This document shows, piece by piece, positions 34,512 through 42,420 of a stretch of 64,000 nt of DNA. Position 1 is the stretch's first letter; each line of letters begins with the position of its first letter. The DNA comes from Marispirochaeta sp963667435. Its GTDB lineage: Bacteria; Spirochaetota; Spirochaetia; JC444; Marispirochaetaceae. The notes below the pieces were generated by a model that did not search any database, was not told the DNA's origin, and saw only the letters and a list, made by a program, of their open reading frames with translations. A program made the position numbers and the translations under genes. The stretch is taken from positions 2,666,001 through 2,730,000 of the forward strand of contig OY763414.1 in the NCBI GenBank assembly GCA_963667435.1, read 5' to 3'.

Positions 34512-35996
34512 CTAGGTATTCAACAGCTCATTTATGCTTGCGGCTGCCTTTCTGCCTTCTCCCATGGCGAGGATTACAGTAGCTGCTCCGAGGACGATGT
34601 CTCCCCCGGCAAATACTTTGTCCATGCTGGTTTTTCCGTTCTCATCGGCAATTATATTGCCTCTTTTATCGGTATTAAGCCCTGGGGTGGTCTTTTCGAT
34701 AAGAGGGTTGGAGTTGTTGCCGATGGCTACAATAACGGTATCAACGTCCATCTCATATTCAGATCCGGGGATTTCCAATGGTCGTCTGCGTCCGGATTCG
34801 TCGGGTTCGCCCAATTCATACTTCAGTACTTCCAGGGCACGTACTCGCCCCTTTTCTCCTTCCAGGATACGTTTTGGGTTTCTCAGAAGATGAAACTGGA
34901 CACCTTCCTCTTTTGCATGAGCAACTTCCTCCACCCGGGCGGGCATCTCTTTTTCGGTACGACGATAGATGATATGCACCTCTTCGGCACCCATGCGCAC
35001 GGCGCTGCGGGCAGCATCCATGGCGACATTCCCTCCTCCCAGAACGGCTACTTTCTTCGCCTGGTAGATGGGGGTATCTGAGCGCTCCTTATCGTAGGCT
35101 TTCATAAGGTTCACCCGAGTAAGGTATTCATTGGCAGAGAACACCCCGATGAGATTTTCCCCCTCAAGACCCATAAATTTGGGAAGCCCTGCGCCGGTGC
35201 CGATAAATACTGCATCAAAACCGTCATGATCCAGCATGCTCTGAATAGTCCGGGTTCTGCCCACCAGGAAGTTGGTTTCAAGCTTCACACCCATTTTCTC
35301 AAGCGCTTCAATTTCATCGGCTACAATCTGTTTCGGCAGTCTGAACTCGGGGATTCCATAGATCATTACGCCTCCGGGTTTGTGAAATGCCTCGAACATA
35401 TGCACTTCATGGCCTTCCCTTCGGACATCGGCGGCAACGGTTATGGATGCAGGCCCGGACCCGATAACGGCAACCTTTTTTCCTGTTTCAGGCTTTACCT
35501 GGGGTGTTGCGTTCTTGCCGTTGGCTGCTGCCCAGTCGGCGACATAGCGTTCGATTCGCCCGATGGAGACTGCCTGATCCACGTCTTTCAGCGATTTCCC
35601 CACGGTGCAGGTAAGCTGGCACTGGTTTTCCTGAGGACAGACTCGTCCGCAGATAGCCGGCAGCAGGCTGGTTCGTTTAATAACACCCAGGGATTTTTCA
35701 TAATCGCCCTCTGCGGCAGCTTTAATAAAACCGGGAATATCTATCTGAACAGGGCAGCCGGCAACACAGGGGGCAGTTTTGCACTGTAGACAGCGTTCAG
35801 CTTCCACCTTGACCTGCTCTTCGAAATAACCCAGGGCGACTTCGTTCATGTTGCCCCTGCGGATCATCGGATCCTGGGCGGGCATTTCCTGCCTGGGCAG
35901 GGCAATGCGGTCCTTCGGTTTAAGTTCACTGCTTTTGAGTTCTGCAGCAATTCTGACTGCCTCTTTTTTCAACTCTTCTGCGGGGATGAAGCTCAT
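34512..35996 (-). CDS. nfnB: NfnB, bifurcating transhydrogenase large subunit
   Basis: A 494-residue GltD-like flavoprotein. The N-terminal Cys clusters CLQCKTAPCVAGCPV and CGRVCPQENQCQLTC bind two [4Fe-4S] centres; FAD (VAVIGSGPASITVAAD) and NADPH (VAVLGGGNVAMDAARSA) Rossmann motifs follow. It would be named a glutamate synthase small subunit by similarity, but pairing with the FAD/[2Fe-2S] protein directly upstream (4-nt overlap) is the NfnAB (SudAB) arrangement. NfnAB couples NADH and reduced ferredoxin to NADPH formation, a trait of anaerobes. No gltB large subunit is nearby. Confidence 0.88.
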   Translation of the reverse strand: MSFIPAEELKKEAVRIAAELKSSELKPKDRIALPRQEMPAQDPMIRRGNMNEVALGYFEEQVKVEAERCLQCKTAPCVAGCPVQIDIPGFIKAAAEGDYEKSLGVIKRTSLLPAICGRVCPQENQCQLTCTVGKSLKDVDQAVSIGRIERYVADWAAANGKNATPQVKPETGKKVAVIGSGPASITVAADVRREGHEVHMFEAFHKPGGVMIYGIPEFRLPKQIVADEIEALEKMGVKLETNFLVGRTRTIQSMLDHDGFDAVFIGTGAGLPKFMGLEGENLIGVFSANEYLTRVNLMKAYDKERSDTPIYQAKKVAVLGGGNVAMDAARSAVRMGAEEVHIIYRRTEKEMPARVEEVAHAKEEGVQFHLLRNPKRILEGEKGRVRALEVLKYELGEPDESGRRRPLEIPGSEYEMDVDTVIVAIGNNSNPLIEKTTPGLNTDKRGNIIADENGKTSMDKVFAGGDIVLGAATVILAMGEGRKAAASINELLNT

Positions 35997-36856
35997 TCTG
36001 CAGCCTCCAGGTTGCGGTTCTTTATATCCATTTCAAGGTGACACTGATCGTGATCATGCTGTTCCTGCCCTTTGTAGGAACCGAGGCGCAGGAGCATGTT
36101 GTCGAAATCAACCAGATGTCCGTCAAATTCAGGACCATCAACACAGACAAACTTTGTTTCGCCGCCGACGGTTACCCGGCAGCCCCCGCACATTCCCGTG
36201 CCGTCCACCATAATGGTGTTAAGGCTTACCACAGTGTGTACATCGTATGGTCGGGTTGTTTCGGCACAGAATTTCATCATGATGGGAGGTCCGATGGCGA
36301 CTGCAAGATCCGGCTTCGGATTCTGTGCGCAGAGTTCCTTCAGGGGAACGGTAACCAGATCCTTGCGTCCGTAGCTGCCATCGTCGGTACAGATGATAAG
36401 TTCGTCAGCAATTTTCTTCATCTCTTCTTCCATGATCAGAAGCTCTTTGTTACGGGCACCCATGATGATGATAACCTTATTGCCCGCAGCTTTTAGCGCC
36501 TGGGCAATAGGGTGCATGGGGGCGACCCCGATACCCCCACCTACGCAGATTGCCGTACCGAAGTTTTCTATATGTGTAGGCTGCCCAAGAGGCCCCAGTA
36601 CATTCTGGATATGATCCCCTGGATTCAATTCCGCAAGAAGATGCGTGGTACGTCCAACGGTCTGAAAGATTATGGTAACACTGCCTTCCTCAGGATCTGC
36701 ATCGGCAATGGTTAGGGGTATGCGTTCACCGAATTCGGTATCAAGCTGGATAATTAAAAACTGCCCAGCCTTTCGCTCCCTGGCAATAAGTGGTGCTTCG
36801 AATTTCATGCGGAAAACTTCCGCGGAGAGCTGCTGCTTTTCAAGGATTTTTTTCAC
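35993..36856 (-). CDS. nfnA: NfnA, FAD/[2Fe-2S] subunit of transhydrogenase
   Basis: A 287-residue ferredoxin-reductase-like protein: an N-terminal FAD barrel (PLIARERKAGQFLIIQL, GERIPLTIAD), an NAD domain (AICVGGGIGVAPMHPIAQAL) and a C-terminal [2Fe-2S] site with DGTGMCGGCRV and the further Cys in KFVCVDGPEFDGH. This is the PyrK/NfnA type. The GTG at 36856 is chosen, with AGGAG 7 nt upstream; this gives the usual family length. Its stop overlaps nfnB by 4 nt. With NfnB it forms the NADH-dependent reduced-ferredoxin:NADP oxidoreductase. Confidence 0.87.
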   Translation of the reverse strand: MKKILEKQQLSAEVFRMKFEAPLIARERKAGQFLIIQLDTEFGERIPLTIADADPEEGSVTIIFQTVGRTTHLLAELNPGDHIQNVLGPLGQPTHIENFGTAICVGGGIGVAPMHPIAQALKAAGNKVIIIMGARNKELLIMEEEMKKIADELIICTDDGSYGRKDLVTVPLKELCAQNPKPDLAVAIGPPIMMKFCAETTRPYDVHTVVSLNTIMVDGTGMCGGCRVTVGGETKFVCVDGPEFDGHLVDFDNMLLRLGSYKGQEQHDHDQCHLEMDIKNRNLEAAE

Positions 36857-36983
36857 CAGGAGGCTCCTTGTTCCGGTTTGTGAGATGTGTAGGAACAGTT
36901 TATACAAAGAAAGAATTGTTTCAAGAGAGAATTGTATAAAAGAAAAGAGATTTTTAATACCGTCTCACACAGGGGATTATGTG

Positions 36984-36997
36984 TTAGAACGTTCTAA
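36984..36997. promoter_or_regulatory. Perfect 14-bp palindrome upstream of nfnA
   Basis: TTAGAACGTTCTAA, flanked on both sides by GGGGATT. It is 128 bp from the nfnA start. It recalls Per/Fur-type boxes (TTAGAAT-n-ATTCTAA) but lacks the central base, so the factor is unknown. Confidence 0.4.
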
Positions 36998-37035
36998 AAT
37001 GGGGGATTGTATTAATTCGGTATATTGGGTTTGAC

Positions 37036-37046
37036 GGGGACGGAGG
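37036..37046 (+). repeat. GGGGACGGAGG repeat, copy 1
   Basis: Intergenic copy between trxA and nfnA, followed by GTTTTT. First of 12 exact copies and 39 nt from the hairpin run. Confidence 0.85.
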
Positions 37047-37084
37047 GTTTTTAGTAGTAAGATAGCGGGTAGAAGGCGCTGGAT

Positions 37085-37187
37085 CGGAAGGGCACCCGTT
37101 AGGGTATCCGACCACTAAAACACTTTAGTGGTCGGACGGAGTCGGGCCGTGCCGCACCTTGACAGGCACGGGAGGGACCCGACGGAG
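37085..37187. repeat. Multi-hairpin GC-rich element
   Basis: Three consecutive foldable units: TCGGA/TCCGA with inner ACCC-GTTA-GGGT (37085-37111); a perfect 12-bp stem CCGACCACTAAA with an ACAC loop (37108-37135); and GTCGGGCCGTGCC paired with GGCACGG and CCCGAC (37141-37183) around an 11-nt loop and a 6-nt bulge. GACGGAG, the core of the dispersed repeat, appears twice (37135 and 37181). It resembles a REP/BIME-type element. It may also end trxA transcription. Confidence 0.55.
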
Positions 37188-37226
37188 CCCTGCAGAGCCG
37201 GATTACGCTCAAGTTAAGAACAGTCT

Positions 37227-37583
37227 CTACTCCACTTTGAGAACGTCTGTAATTACCTTCTGGAAGGTTTCCTTGGGAAGGGCGCCAGCTGCCATCTGGG
37301 GCTGCTCTCCCACAGGAATAAACAGGATGCTGGGGATACTCTGAATACCGAACGCTCCAGCCAGTTCCTGCTGTTCGTCGGTGTTGATTTTATAGACATC
37401 AATCTTGCCTTCGTACTCCTGGGCGAGCTCTTCCATGATGGGGGCAACCATCTTACAGGGGCCGCACCAGTCGGCATAAAAGTCTATTATAGCGGGTTTG
37501 TCACCCTCGAATTTCCATTCTTTGTTTTCTTCATAGTTAAAGACCTTGGCGAGGAATGTCTCTTTGGTCAGCATCTCGGGCAT
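37227..37583 (-). CDS. trxA: Thioredoxin
   Basis: A 118-residue thiol-disulfide oxidoreductase with the active site WCGPCKM near residue 37, the cis-proline segment SIPSILFIP and the usual length. Its N-terminus carries a short extension (TKETFLAKVFNYEENKEW). The start is set by AAGGAG 6 nt before ATG 37583; a longer frame to 37676 runs through the promoter. It is single-gene, divergent from tkt, and reduces disulfides such as ribonucleotide reductase or peroxiredoxins. Confidence 0.94.
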   Translation of the reverse strand: MPEMLTKETFLAKVFNYEENKEWKFEGDKPAIIDFYADWCGPCKMVAPIMEELAQEYEGKIDVYKINTDEQQELAGAFGIQSIPSILFIPVGEQPQMAAGALPKETFQKVITDVLKVE

Positions 37584-37613
37584 ATGTGTCTCCTTGACTA
37601 ATGTAATAAATAT

Positions 37614-37642
37614 ATAATAATCACTATATACAGAAAAGTCAA
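37614..37642 (-). promoter_or_regulatory. trxA promoter
   Basis: On the minus strand TTGACT (37642-37637), a 17-nt spacer and TATTAT (37619-37614). The predicted leader is about 25 nt and contains the AAGGAG ribosome site. Confidence 0.6.
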
Positions 37643-37687
37643 TACCGTTTTCAAGTGATCTTTTCATATAGTGCAAAACTCACGACC

Positions 37688-37716
37688 TTTAACAGCAATT
37701 CTATTTAGAGTATAAC
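37688..37716 (+). promoter_or_regulatory. tkt promoter
   Basis: TTTAAC, a 17-nt spacer and TATAAC, back to back with the trxA promoter and about 40 nt before the tkt start. Confidence 0.55.
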
Positions 37717-37754
37717 AATTAGAGGAGATAATTCAAAATTCAGGAGATGAAGTC

Positions 37755-39719
37755 ATGCAAATTGATTCTTTACAAGCTGTAGCGAAAAGTGTGAGAGCAC
37801 TTTCCATCGATGGTGTGCAGGCGGCGAATTCGGGACATCCCGGGCTTCCCATGGGGGCTGCTGAGCTGGGTGCGCTGCTGTATGGAGAGGTACTGAAGCA
37901 TAATCCTGCGGATTCCGGGTGGGCTGATCGTGACAGGTTTGTTCTTTCTGCCGGCCACGGGTCCATGTTTCTCTACAGTCTTCTGCATCTTTCAGGGTAC
38001 AAGCTGAGTCTGGATGAGCTAAAAAAATTCAGACAGCTGGGGTCAAAGACACCGGGGCACCCGGAATATGACTGGACTGACGGGGTTGAAACGTCTACAG
38101 GTCCACTGGGTGCGGGGTTAACCAATGCAGTAGGTATGGCAATTGCCGAAACCATGCTGGCGGCGAAGTTCAATACTGCAGAACATACAATTGTTGACCA
38201 TTATACCTACGCCCTGGCGGGTGACGGCTGCATGATGGAGGGGGTTACTTCCGAGGCTGCATCCCTTGCCGGTCACCTGGGCCTGGAAAAACTGATTGTC
38301 TTTTATGATTCAAACCGAATCAGCATTGAGGGGAATACGGAGATTACCTTTACCGAGAGTGTGGCAGATCGTTACCGTGCCTACGGATGGCAGGTGCTTG
38401 AAGGGGATATGTACGATCTTGGGGGCATGGCTGCTCTGGTTGCAAAGGCTAAAAGTGGGGACGGAGGACAGCCGACGCTGATTATTCTGAAGTCGGTAAT
38501 CGGGAAGGGGTCTCCGAATATGGCGGGAAGTCATGATGTTCATGGCGCTCCTTTGGGGACGGAGGAAGTAAAATTGACCCGCAAGAACCTTGGGATTCCC
38601 GAAAATGAAGATTTTTATATTGATCCGAAGGCTGCAGAGTTTTTTGCTTCCAAAAAAGCAGGCTGGCAGGCAGTCCAGGATACCTGGAATGAGGTGTTTA
38701 AAGCCTGGGCGGCTGCGAATCCTGCACTGAAGAAGGACTGGGATCTCTGGATGGCTGAAAAACCGGATAGTGCAAGAGTTGTCTGGCCAGAGTACAAGGT
38801 CGGCGATTCTGTTGCAACCCGGAGTGCTTCGGGATCTGCTTTAAAAGCTATCGGACAGGCTCTGAGTAACTTTGTCGGAGGTTCTGCCGATCTTGAGCCA
38901 TCCAATAAGACCGCCCTGGGCTTTGGTGATTATCAGAAGGATAGCCGCGGCGGGCGCACCTTAAGGTTTGGTGTTCGTGAGCATGCCATGGGAGGAATTG
39001 CCAACGGCATTGCATTGCATGGTGGGTTACGGACTTTCTGTGCTACTTTTCTGGTTTTTGCTGATTACATGCGACCTCCCATGCGTCTTGCAAGTCTGAT
39101 GAAACTTCCGGTTACCTATGTGCTGACTCATGATTCCATTTATGTGGGAGAGGATGGACCTACTCATCAGCCGGTGGAGCATGTTGAGTCTCTGCGAATT
39201 ATTCCCGGGATGACGGTATTTCGACCGGGAGACGCCCAGGAGACTAATTGTGCCTACCAGATTGCTCTTGAAAAGACTGATGGTCCTGTAGCGCTTGCTC
39301 TGACCCGGCAGAATCTTGCAGTATATAAGAAGGCTGACAAGGACTGGATGAACACCATGAAAAAGGGTGCTTATGTGGTACAGGATACTGAAGGGACACC
39401 GGATGTTGTGCTTGTTGCAACAGGGTCGGAGGTTAATCTTGCCATCTCTGCTGCTGAAAAGAGCGGGAAGAAGGTTAAGATTGTTTCCATGCCATCCAGA
39501 GAGATTTTTCAGAAGCAGGATAAGGCGTTCAGAGTGTCAATTTTGCCGGCAGGTGTGAAAACCGTTATTGCAGAGGCCGGAACCGGTGCCGGATGGGAAG
39601 GAATAGCCTCCGACCCCGAAAATATTCTCTGTATGAAGAGTTTCGGTGAGTCCGGCCCTGCCGGGGATGTGGCGAAGCACTTCGGTTTTACTGTGGAAAA
39701 CCTGGCGGGAATGCTGTAA
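37755..39719 (+). CDS. tkt: Transketolase
   Basis: A 654-residue ThDP enzyme of the pentose phosphate pathway. Motifs: SGHPGLPMGAAELG, ThDP-binding GDGCMMEGVTSEAASLAGHLGL with the metal-binding Asn in DSNRISIEG, HDVHGAPLG, the pyrimidine-domain GVREHAMGGIANG, and THDSIYVGEDGPTHQPVEH. It carries two copies of the GGGGACGGAGG repeat, read in two different frames: S-GDGG-Q at residues 235-238 and L-GTEE-V about 33 residues later, both in surface-loop positions. It is a full-length, apparently functional gene ending in a strong terminator. Confidence 0.97.
   Translation: MQIDSLQAVAKSVRALSIDGVQAANSGHPGLPMGAAELGALLYGEVLKHNPADSGWADRDRFVLSAGHGSMFLYSLLHLSGYKLSLDELKKFRQLGSKTPGHPEYDWTDGVETSTGPLGAGLTNAVGMAIAETMLAAKFNTAEHTIVDHYTYALAGDGCMMEGVTSEAASLAGHLGLEKLIVFYDSNRISIEGNTEITFTESVADRYRAYGWQVLEGDMYDLGGMAALVAKAKSGDGGQPTLIILKSVIGKGSPNMAGSHDVHGAPLGTEEVKLTRKNLGIPENEDFYIDPKAAEFFASKKAGWQAVQDTWNEVFKAWAAANPALKKDWDLWMAEKPDSARVVWPEYKVGDSVATRSASGSALKAIGQALSNFVGGSADLEPSNKTALGFGDYQKDSRGGRTLRFGVREHAMGGIANGIALHGGLRTFCATFLVFADYMRPPMRLASLMKLPVTYVLTHDSIYVGEDGPTHQPVEHVESLRIIPGMTVFRPGDAQETNCAYQIALEKTDGPVALALTRQNLAVYKKADKDWMNTMKKGAYVVQDTEGTPDVVLVATGSEVNLAISAAEKSGKKVKIVSMPSREIFQKQDKAFRVSILPAGVKTVIAEAGTGAGWEGIASDPENILCMKSFGESGPAGDVAKHFGFTVENLAGML
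38457..38467 (+). repeat. GGGGACGGAGG repeat, copy 2 (in tkt)
   Basis: Begins exactly on codon 235 and is read as Gly-Asp-Gly-Gly. Confidence 0.85.
38555..38565 (+). repeat. GGGGACGGAGG repeat, copy 3 (in tkt)
   Basis: First G is the third base of a Leu codon, so this copy is read Gly-Thr-Glu, a different frame from copy 2 only 98 nt away. Confidence 0.85.
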
Positions 39720-39732
39720 AAAGTTATAATTC

Positions 39733-39743
39733 GGGGACGGAGG
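39733..39743 (+). repeat. GGGGACGGAGG repeat, copy 4
   Basis: Intergenic, 13 nt after the tkt stop codon and before the tkt terminator, therefore inside the tkt transcript. Confidence 0.85.
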
Positions 39744-39774
39744 ATTGTATATTTTCTGATTTTCCTGAAACAGG

Positions 39775-39804
39775 GCCCTCTGTAATGTGCAGGGGGCTTT
39801 TTTT
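39775..39804 (+). terminator. tkt Rho-independent terminator
   Basis: GCCCTCTG-TAATGTG-CAGGGGGC stem (8 bp with one G-T pair) followed by seven T. Confidence 0.88.
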
Positions 39805-39824
39805 ATCCTTAAACTGATACATAG

Positions 39825-39835
39825 GGGGACGGAGG
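39825..39835 (+). repeat. GGGGACGGAGG repeat, copy 5
   Basis: Intergenic, 44 nt before the RAYT start codon, same orientation as the transposase gene. Confidence 0.85.
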
Positions 39836-39879
39836 TTGGTTTCTTGAAGCAACAGCAGTAAATCCCGGTTTCTCTGTGT

Positions 39880-40353
39880 ATGAGGAAAATCCGAGAGAAA
39901 GTTGATGGAGCTGTCTATCATATTGTTGCGAAGGCGAACAGAAGTGAGTTTATACTGGAGAACAGGCAGGTTAAACAGATGTTTCTAAACTTACTTAAAA
40001 AGGCACTGAAAAAGTATCCGTGCCAACTAAATCATTTCTGTATAATGAGTAACCATGTACATATTTTATTGGAGCCTCTAAATGGTACAGATATCTCCAG
40101 GTTAATGCAGTGGTTATTAAGCATCTTTGCTGTGAGGTTTAACCGGATGTATGGTCTTAAGGGTCATGTCTGGTATGACAGGTTTAAAAGCACTGTAGTA
40201 AAAACCCTGGAGCAGTTTAGAAATACCTACCGATATATTTCCGACAATCCGGTAAAAGCCGGACTTAGTACCAGTCCCGAAGACTATGCGTTTTCCGGGC
40301 TGCACTGGATAGACTTGAGAATGCGCTCAGTAAAGAAGATATTCTGTGATTAA
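39880..40353 (+). CDS. REP-associated tyrosine transposase (RAYT, Y1/HUH)
   Basis: A 157-residue IS200/TnpA_REP-like single-strand transposase. The HUH metal site is MSNHVHILLEP near 67, and the catalytic Tyr lies in FRNTYRYISDNPVKAGL, the usual RAYT context. The N-terminus (REKVDGAVYHIVAKANRSEFI) is also family-typical. No terminal inverted repeats or subterminal IS200 hairpins flank it, which is normal for RAYTs: they are single-copy housekeeping-like genes that spread REP elements rather than themselves. No Shine-Dalgarno is seen. Copies of GGGGACGGAGG lie 44 and 136 nt upstream and more follow in the next genes. Confidence 0.88.
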   Translation: MRKIREKVDGAVYHIVAKANRSEFILENRQVKQMFLNLLKKALKKYPCQLNHFCIMSNHVHILLEPLNGTDISRLMQWLLSIFAVRFNRMYGLKGHVWYDRFKSTVVKTLEQFRNTYRYISDNPVKAGLSTSPEDYAFSGLHWIDLRMRSVKKIFCD

Positions 40354-40415
40354 ACCAATGACAAATATACAAGGGTATTAACGAAGAGTTAACTTTGCAG
40401 TAGTATTCTTGACTT

Positions 40416-41012
40416 ATGAACTGCATTCCTCAGGATCTTCATGTACATACAATTTTCTCTGTCGGTGATGGTGCCGTTGTTCCCCAGATGTCCATAGCCT
40501 TTGTTGCTGCCATGGAACATGCAGAGGTTCGGGGAATAAGTGACCATTTTGAATATTTGCGGGGAGAAATCTTTGATGAATACTCCGCTGAAGTACGTAA
40601 GTACGGGTTTTACCTGGGCTGTGAGGTAAATGACTCTGATGATGCCAGAGAGGCTATTGAGTATCCCTATGATTACTATATTTTCCATTGCAGAGATAGG
40701 GAAAGCGAATACAGGGGGACGGAGGTACTTCTTTCCACAGGAAAACCCGTGATAATCAGCCACCCTATGGCAATGGGAGCTGATCTTTCCAGGGTTCCCA
40801 CCGACTGCTATATAGAAATAAACAACCGATATGTATGGCGGGATAACTATAGGGCATATTTCGCCCCCTGGATTGATACATTTCGCTTTGTATATGGTTC
40901 TGATGCGCACCAGCCCAACTGGCTGAATCAGGTTGTTGCCCGCAAGATAGGTTCCGAGCTGGGGGTTATGGAGAGTGTTCTTTTTCCTGTCAATGCAGCC
41001 GTATGTTCGTAG
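40416..41012 (+). CDS. PHP-domain phosphoesterase
   Basis: A 198-residue protein with the PHP metal motifs DLHVHT at 7-12, GISDHFEY near 41, a conserved Glu in LGCEVN, SHPMA near 117 and YGSDAHQP near 168. PHP domains hydrolyse phosphoesters, such as histidinol phosphate or nucleotides; this one is short and its substrate is unknown. A copy of the dispersed repeat is read as R-GTE-V between the fourth and fifth motifs. The ATG lies 9 nt after TAGTAT with no ribosome site, suggesting another very short leader. It is convergent with the PilZ gene. Confidence 0.83.
   Translation: MNCIPQDLHVHTIFSVGDGAVVPQMSIAFVAAMEHAEVRGISDHFEYLRGEIFDEYSAEVRKYGFYLGCEVNDSDDAREAIEYPYDYYIFHCRDRESEYRGTEVLLSTGKPVIISHPMAMGADLSRVPTDCYIEINNRYVWRDNYRAYFAPWIDTFRFVYGSDAHQPNWLNQVVARKIGSELGVMESVLFPVNAAVCS
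40715..40725 (+). repeat. GGGGACGGAGG repeat, copy 6 (in PHP gene)
   Basis: Read as Gly-Thr-Glu, in the same frame as tkt copy 3. Confidence 0.85.
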
Positions 41013-41047
41013 AAAAAACGGGTAAGAGTTTTTACGATGGTCAAACG

Positions 41048-41058
41048 GGGGACGGAGG
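41048..41058 (+). repeat. GGGGACGGAGG repeat, copy 7
   Basis: Lies in the 56-nt gap between the convergent PHP and PilZ genes, so it does not serve as a ribosome site for either. Confidence 0.85.
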
Positions 41059-41068
41059 TTCCCGAAAA

Positions 41069-41833
41069 CTAAAGATCCATGGAATCGATAGAACTTTGCA
41101 GAGCCTGAATTATATACCTGCGCAATTTTAACTTTTCAGCATTACTTGTTTTAGGTGTGAAAATAATTACATAGATCCTGGGTTTTGCATCCCTGAATCC
41201 TAAGACAACTCCTGAAACGCTTACAAGGCTGCTTCTAAGTCTCAGTTGGATTCCTTCCAGCAGGGTGTTCTTCTGCAGTTTTGGATCCGCATTGTCAAAT
41301 GATACCGCCATTCCGATTGAGCTTACATCGACAATATTTCCCGGTAAGACAGTGTCAGAGATTCTGACATTAAAGATTGCATTCTTGTCATCCTTGCAGT
41401 TGACCCGTACATACTTCCTCCGTCCCCGGGCTTCGCTCGCTTCCAGGGCGGTAAGGATAATTTTTGTGCTCTGGGCCAGGCCCAGTTTGAGCTGGATGAA
41501 GCCGCACTGTACACCGATATCCATCAGGTATTTCTGCTTCAGTTCAGCATCATTATTGTATGAGAGGATTCCAATCCGAACCTCTGTAAACGCCGCATTG
41601 CCGATTATGCCCCGTATATATTCTTCCCACTCTTCTTCGCTCAGTTTGTCATCGATATTTATAAAGAGTATGGAGTCCGGAAACTGTTCAAGTATTCTGA
41701 GTGCCCGTCTGTGGTCTTTTAGAAGGGTGACTTCATATTCCTGGGTAATAAGGGTATGAAGCAGTTCTTCCTGGACTACACTGTGCGGATACAGGAGGAA
41801 TACTTTTTTTCCTGAGATTTCAGCGTTTGTCAT
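41069..41833 (-). CDS. PilZ-domain c-di-GMP receptor with receiver-like N-domain
   Basis: A 254-residue protein. Residues 1-125 look like a receiver fold (KVFLLYPHSVVQEELLHTL, ILFINIDD) without a clear phospho-acceptor set. Residues 135-250 are a PilZ domain with the c-di-GMP motifs RRKYVRV and VDVSSIGMAV. A copy of GGGGACGGAGG forms the codons R-GRR at the very start of the PilZ arginine motif, exactly at the inter-domain linker. It could respond to the diguanylate cyclase at 13.3 kb. PilZ proteins regulate motility or surface structures; the output here is unknown. Confidence 0.85.
   Translation of the reverse strand: MTNAEISGKKVFLLYPHSVVQEELLHTLITQEYEVTLLKDHRRALRILEQFPDSILFINIDDKLSEEEWEEYIRGIIGNAAFTEVRIGILSYNNDAELKQKYLMDIGVQCGFIQLKLGLAQSTKIILTALEASEARGRRKYVRVNCKDDKNAIFNVRISDTVLPGNIVDVSSIGMAVSFDNADPKLQKNTLLEGIQLRLRSSLVSVSGVVLGFRDAKPRIYVIIFTPKTSNAEKLKLRRYIIQALQSSIDSMDL
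41417..41427 (-). repeat. GGGGACGGAGG repeat, copy 8 (in PilZ gene)
   Basis: First G is the second base of an Arg codon (CGG GGA CGG AGG): the third possible frame. It encodes part of the c-di-GMP-binding arginine motif. Confidence 0.85.
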
Positions 41834-41889
41834 TCTTGTTTAAGCCTATACTTTGTAATGAGACGGGTCAAGAAAATAGTGAGATTAAA

Positions 41890-42420
41890 TTATTTCCAAG
41901 AGTCCGACAGGTTTTTAAGTGCATATTGGGTAGACGCGAAAGCCAGGATGTTCGGATCGATTGCTTCGGGTTTTATTAGCAGTATAGACGTAGACTCTTC
42001 CATATCGAGAACAGGGCTCGCGTCTTCGAGTGCAGCGGTAAAGAATATGTCACAGGTAATATAGGGAATCCCCTTGTATTTATAATCATTTGTATGGCTT
42101 GTCAGATAGTTGAGCTGATTCTGCTTCAGCTGGATTCCTGTTTCTTCCATACATTCCCGAACCACTGCTTCTTCTGCTGATTCTCCGGGATCAACAAAGC
42201 CGCCGGGGATGGTATACAGGCCTTTCCCCGGTTCTTTCGCCCGGCAAAGCAGCAGGAGTTTTCCCTGAATCAGCAGAAGCACTCCGGCTCCGGTGGCGAC
42301 ATTGTGAAAATAGGAAAAGCCGCAGTTGCTGCAGAGGTATTTTTTGTTCTCACGCAGTTGTATGTTTGCCTTTCCGCAATGGGGGCAAACCGAAAACGGC
42401 CAGACAGGGTTCTTGTTCAT
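41890..42420 (-). CDS. NUDIX hydrolase with zinc ribbon
   Basis: A 176-residue protein. A four-Cys zinc ribbon (CPHCGK, CSNCGF) at 12-37 precedes a NUDIX domain with a complete box, GGFVDPGESAEEAVVRECMEETGI (positions about 83-106; Glu residues intact). This layout is that of NudC-like or ADP-ribose/NADH pyrophosphatase relatives, but the NudC SQPWPFPxS signature is absent. Its ATG overlaps the stop of the GH65 gene by 4 nt, so it is translated with it. Confidence 0.88.
   Translation of the reverse strand: MNKNPVWPFSVCPHCGKANIQLRENKKYLCSNCGFSYFHNVATGAGVLLLIQGKLLLLCRAKEPGKGLYTIPGGFVDPGESAEEAVVRECMEETGIQLKQNQLNYLTSHTNDYKYKGIPYITCDIFFTAALEDASPVLDMEESTSILLIKPEAIDPNILAFASTQYALKNLSDSWK

Larger units (their letters stand above)
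36857..37226. other. Intergenic region with palindrome and hairpins
   Basis: A 370-nt gap between trxA (its 3' side) and nfnA (its 5' side). The half near nfnA is AT-rich and should hold the nfn promoter, but I see no box pair I trust. It contains a 14-bp palindrome, one copy of the GGGGACGGAGG repeat, and a GC-rich run of hairpins at 37085-37183. No ORF is supported here. Confidence 0.7.

Noticed and set aside
34512..35996. Glutamate synthase small subunit GltD
   Set aside because: The overlapping NfnA-type partner and lack of a large subunit favour NfnB.
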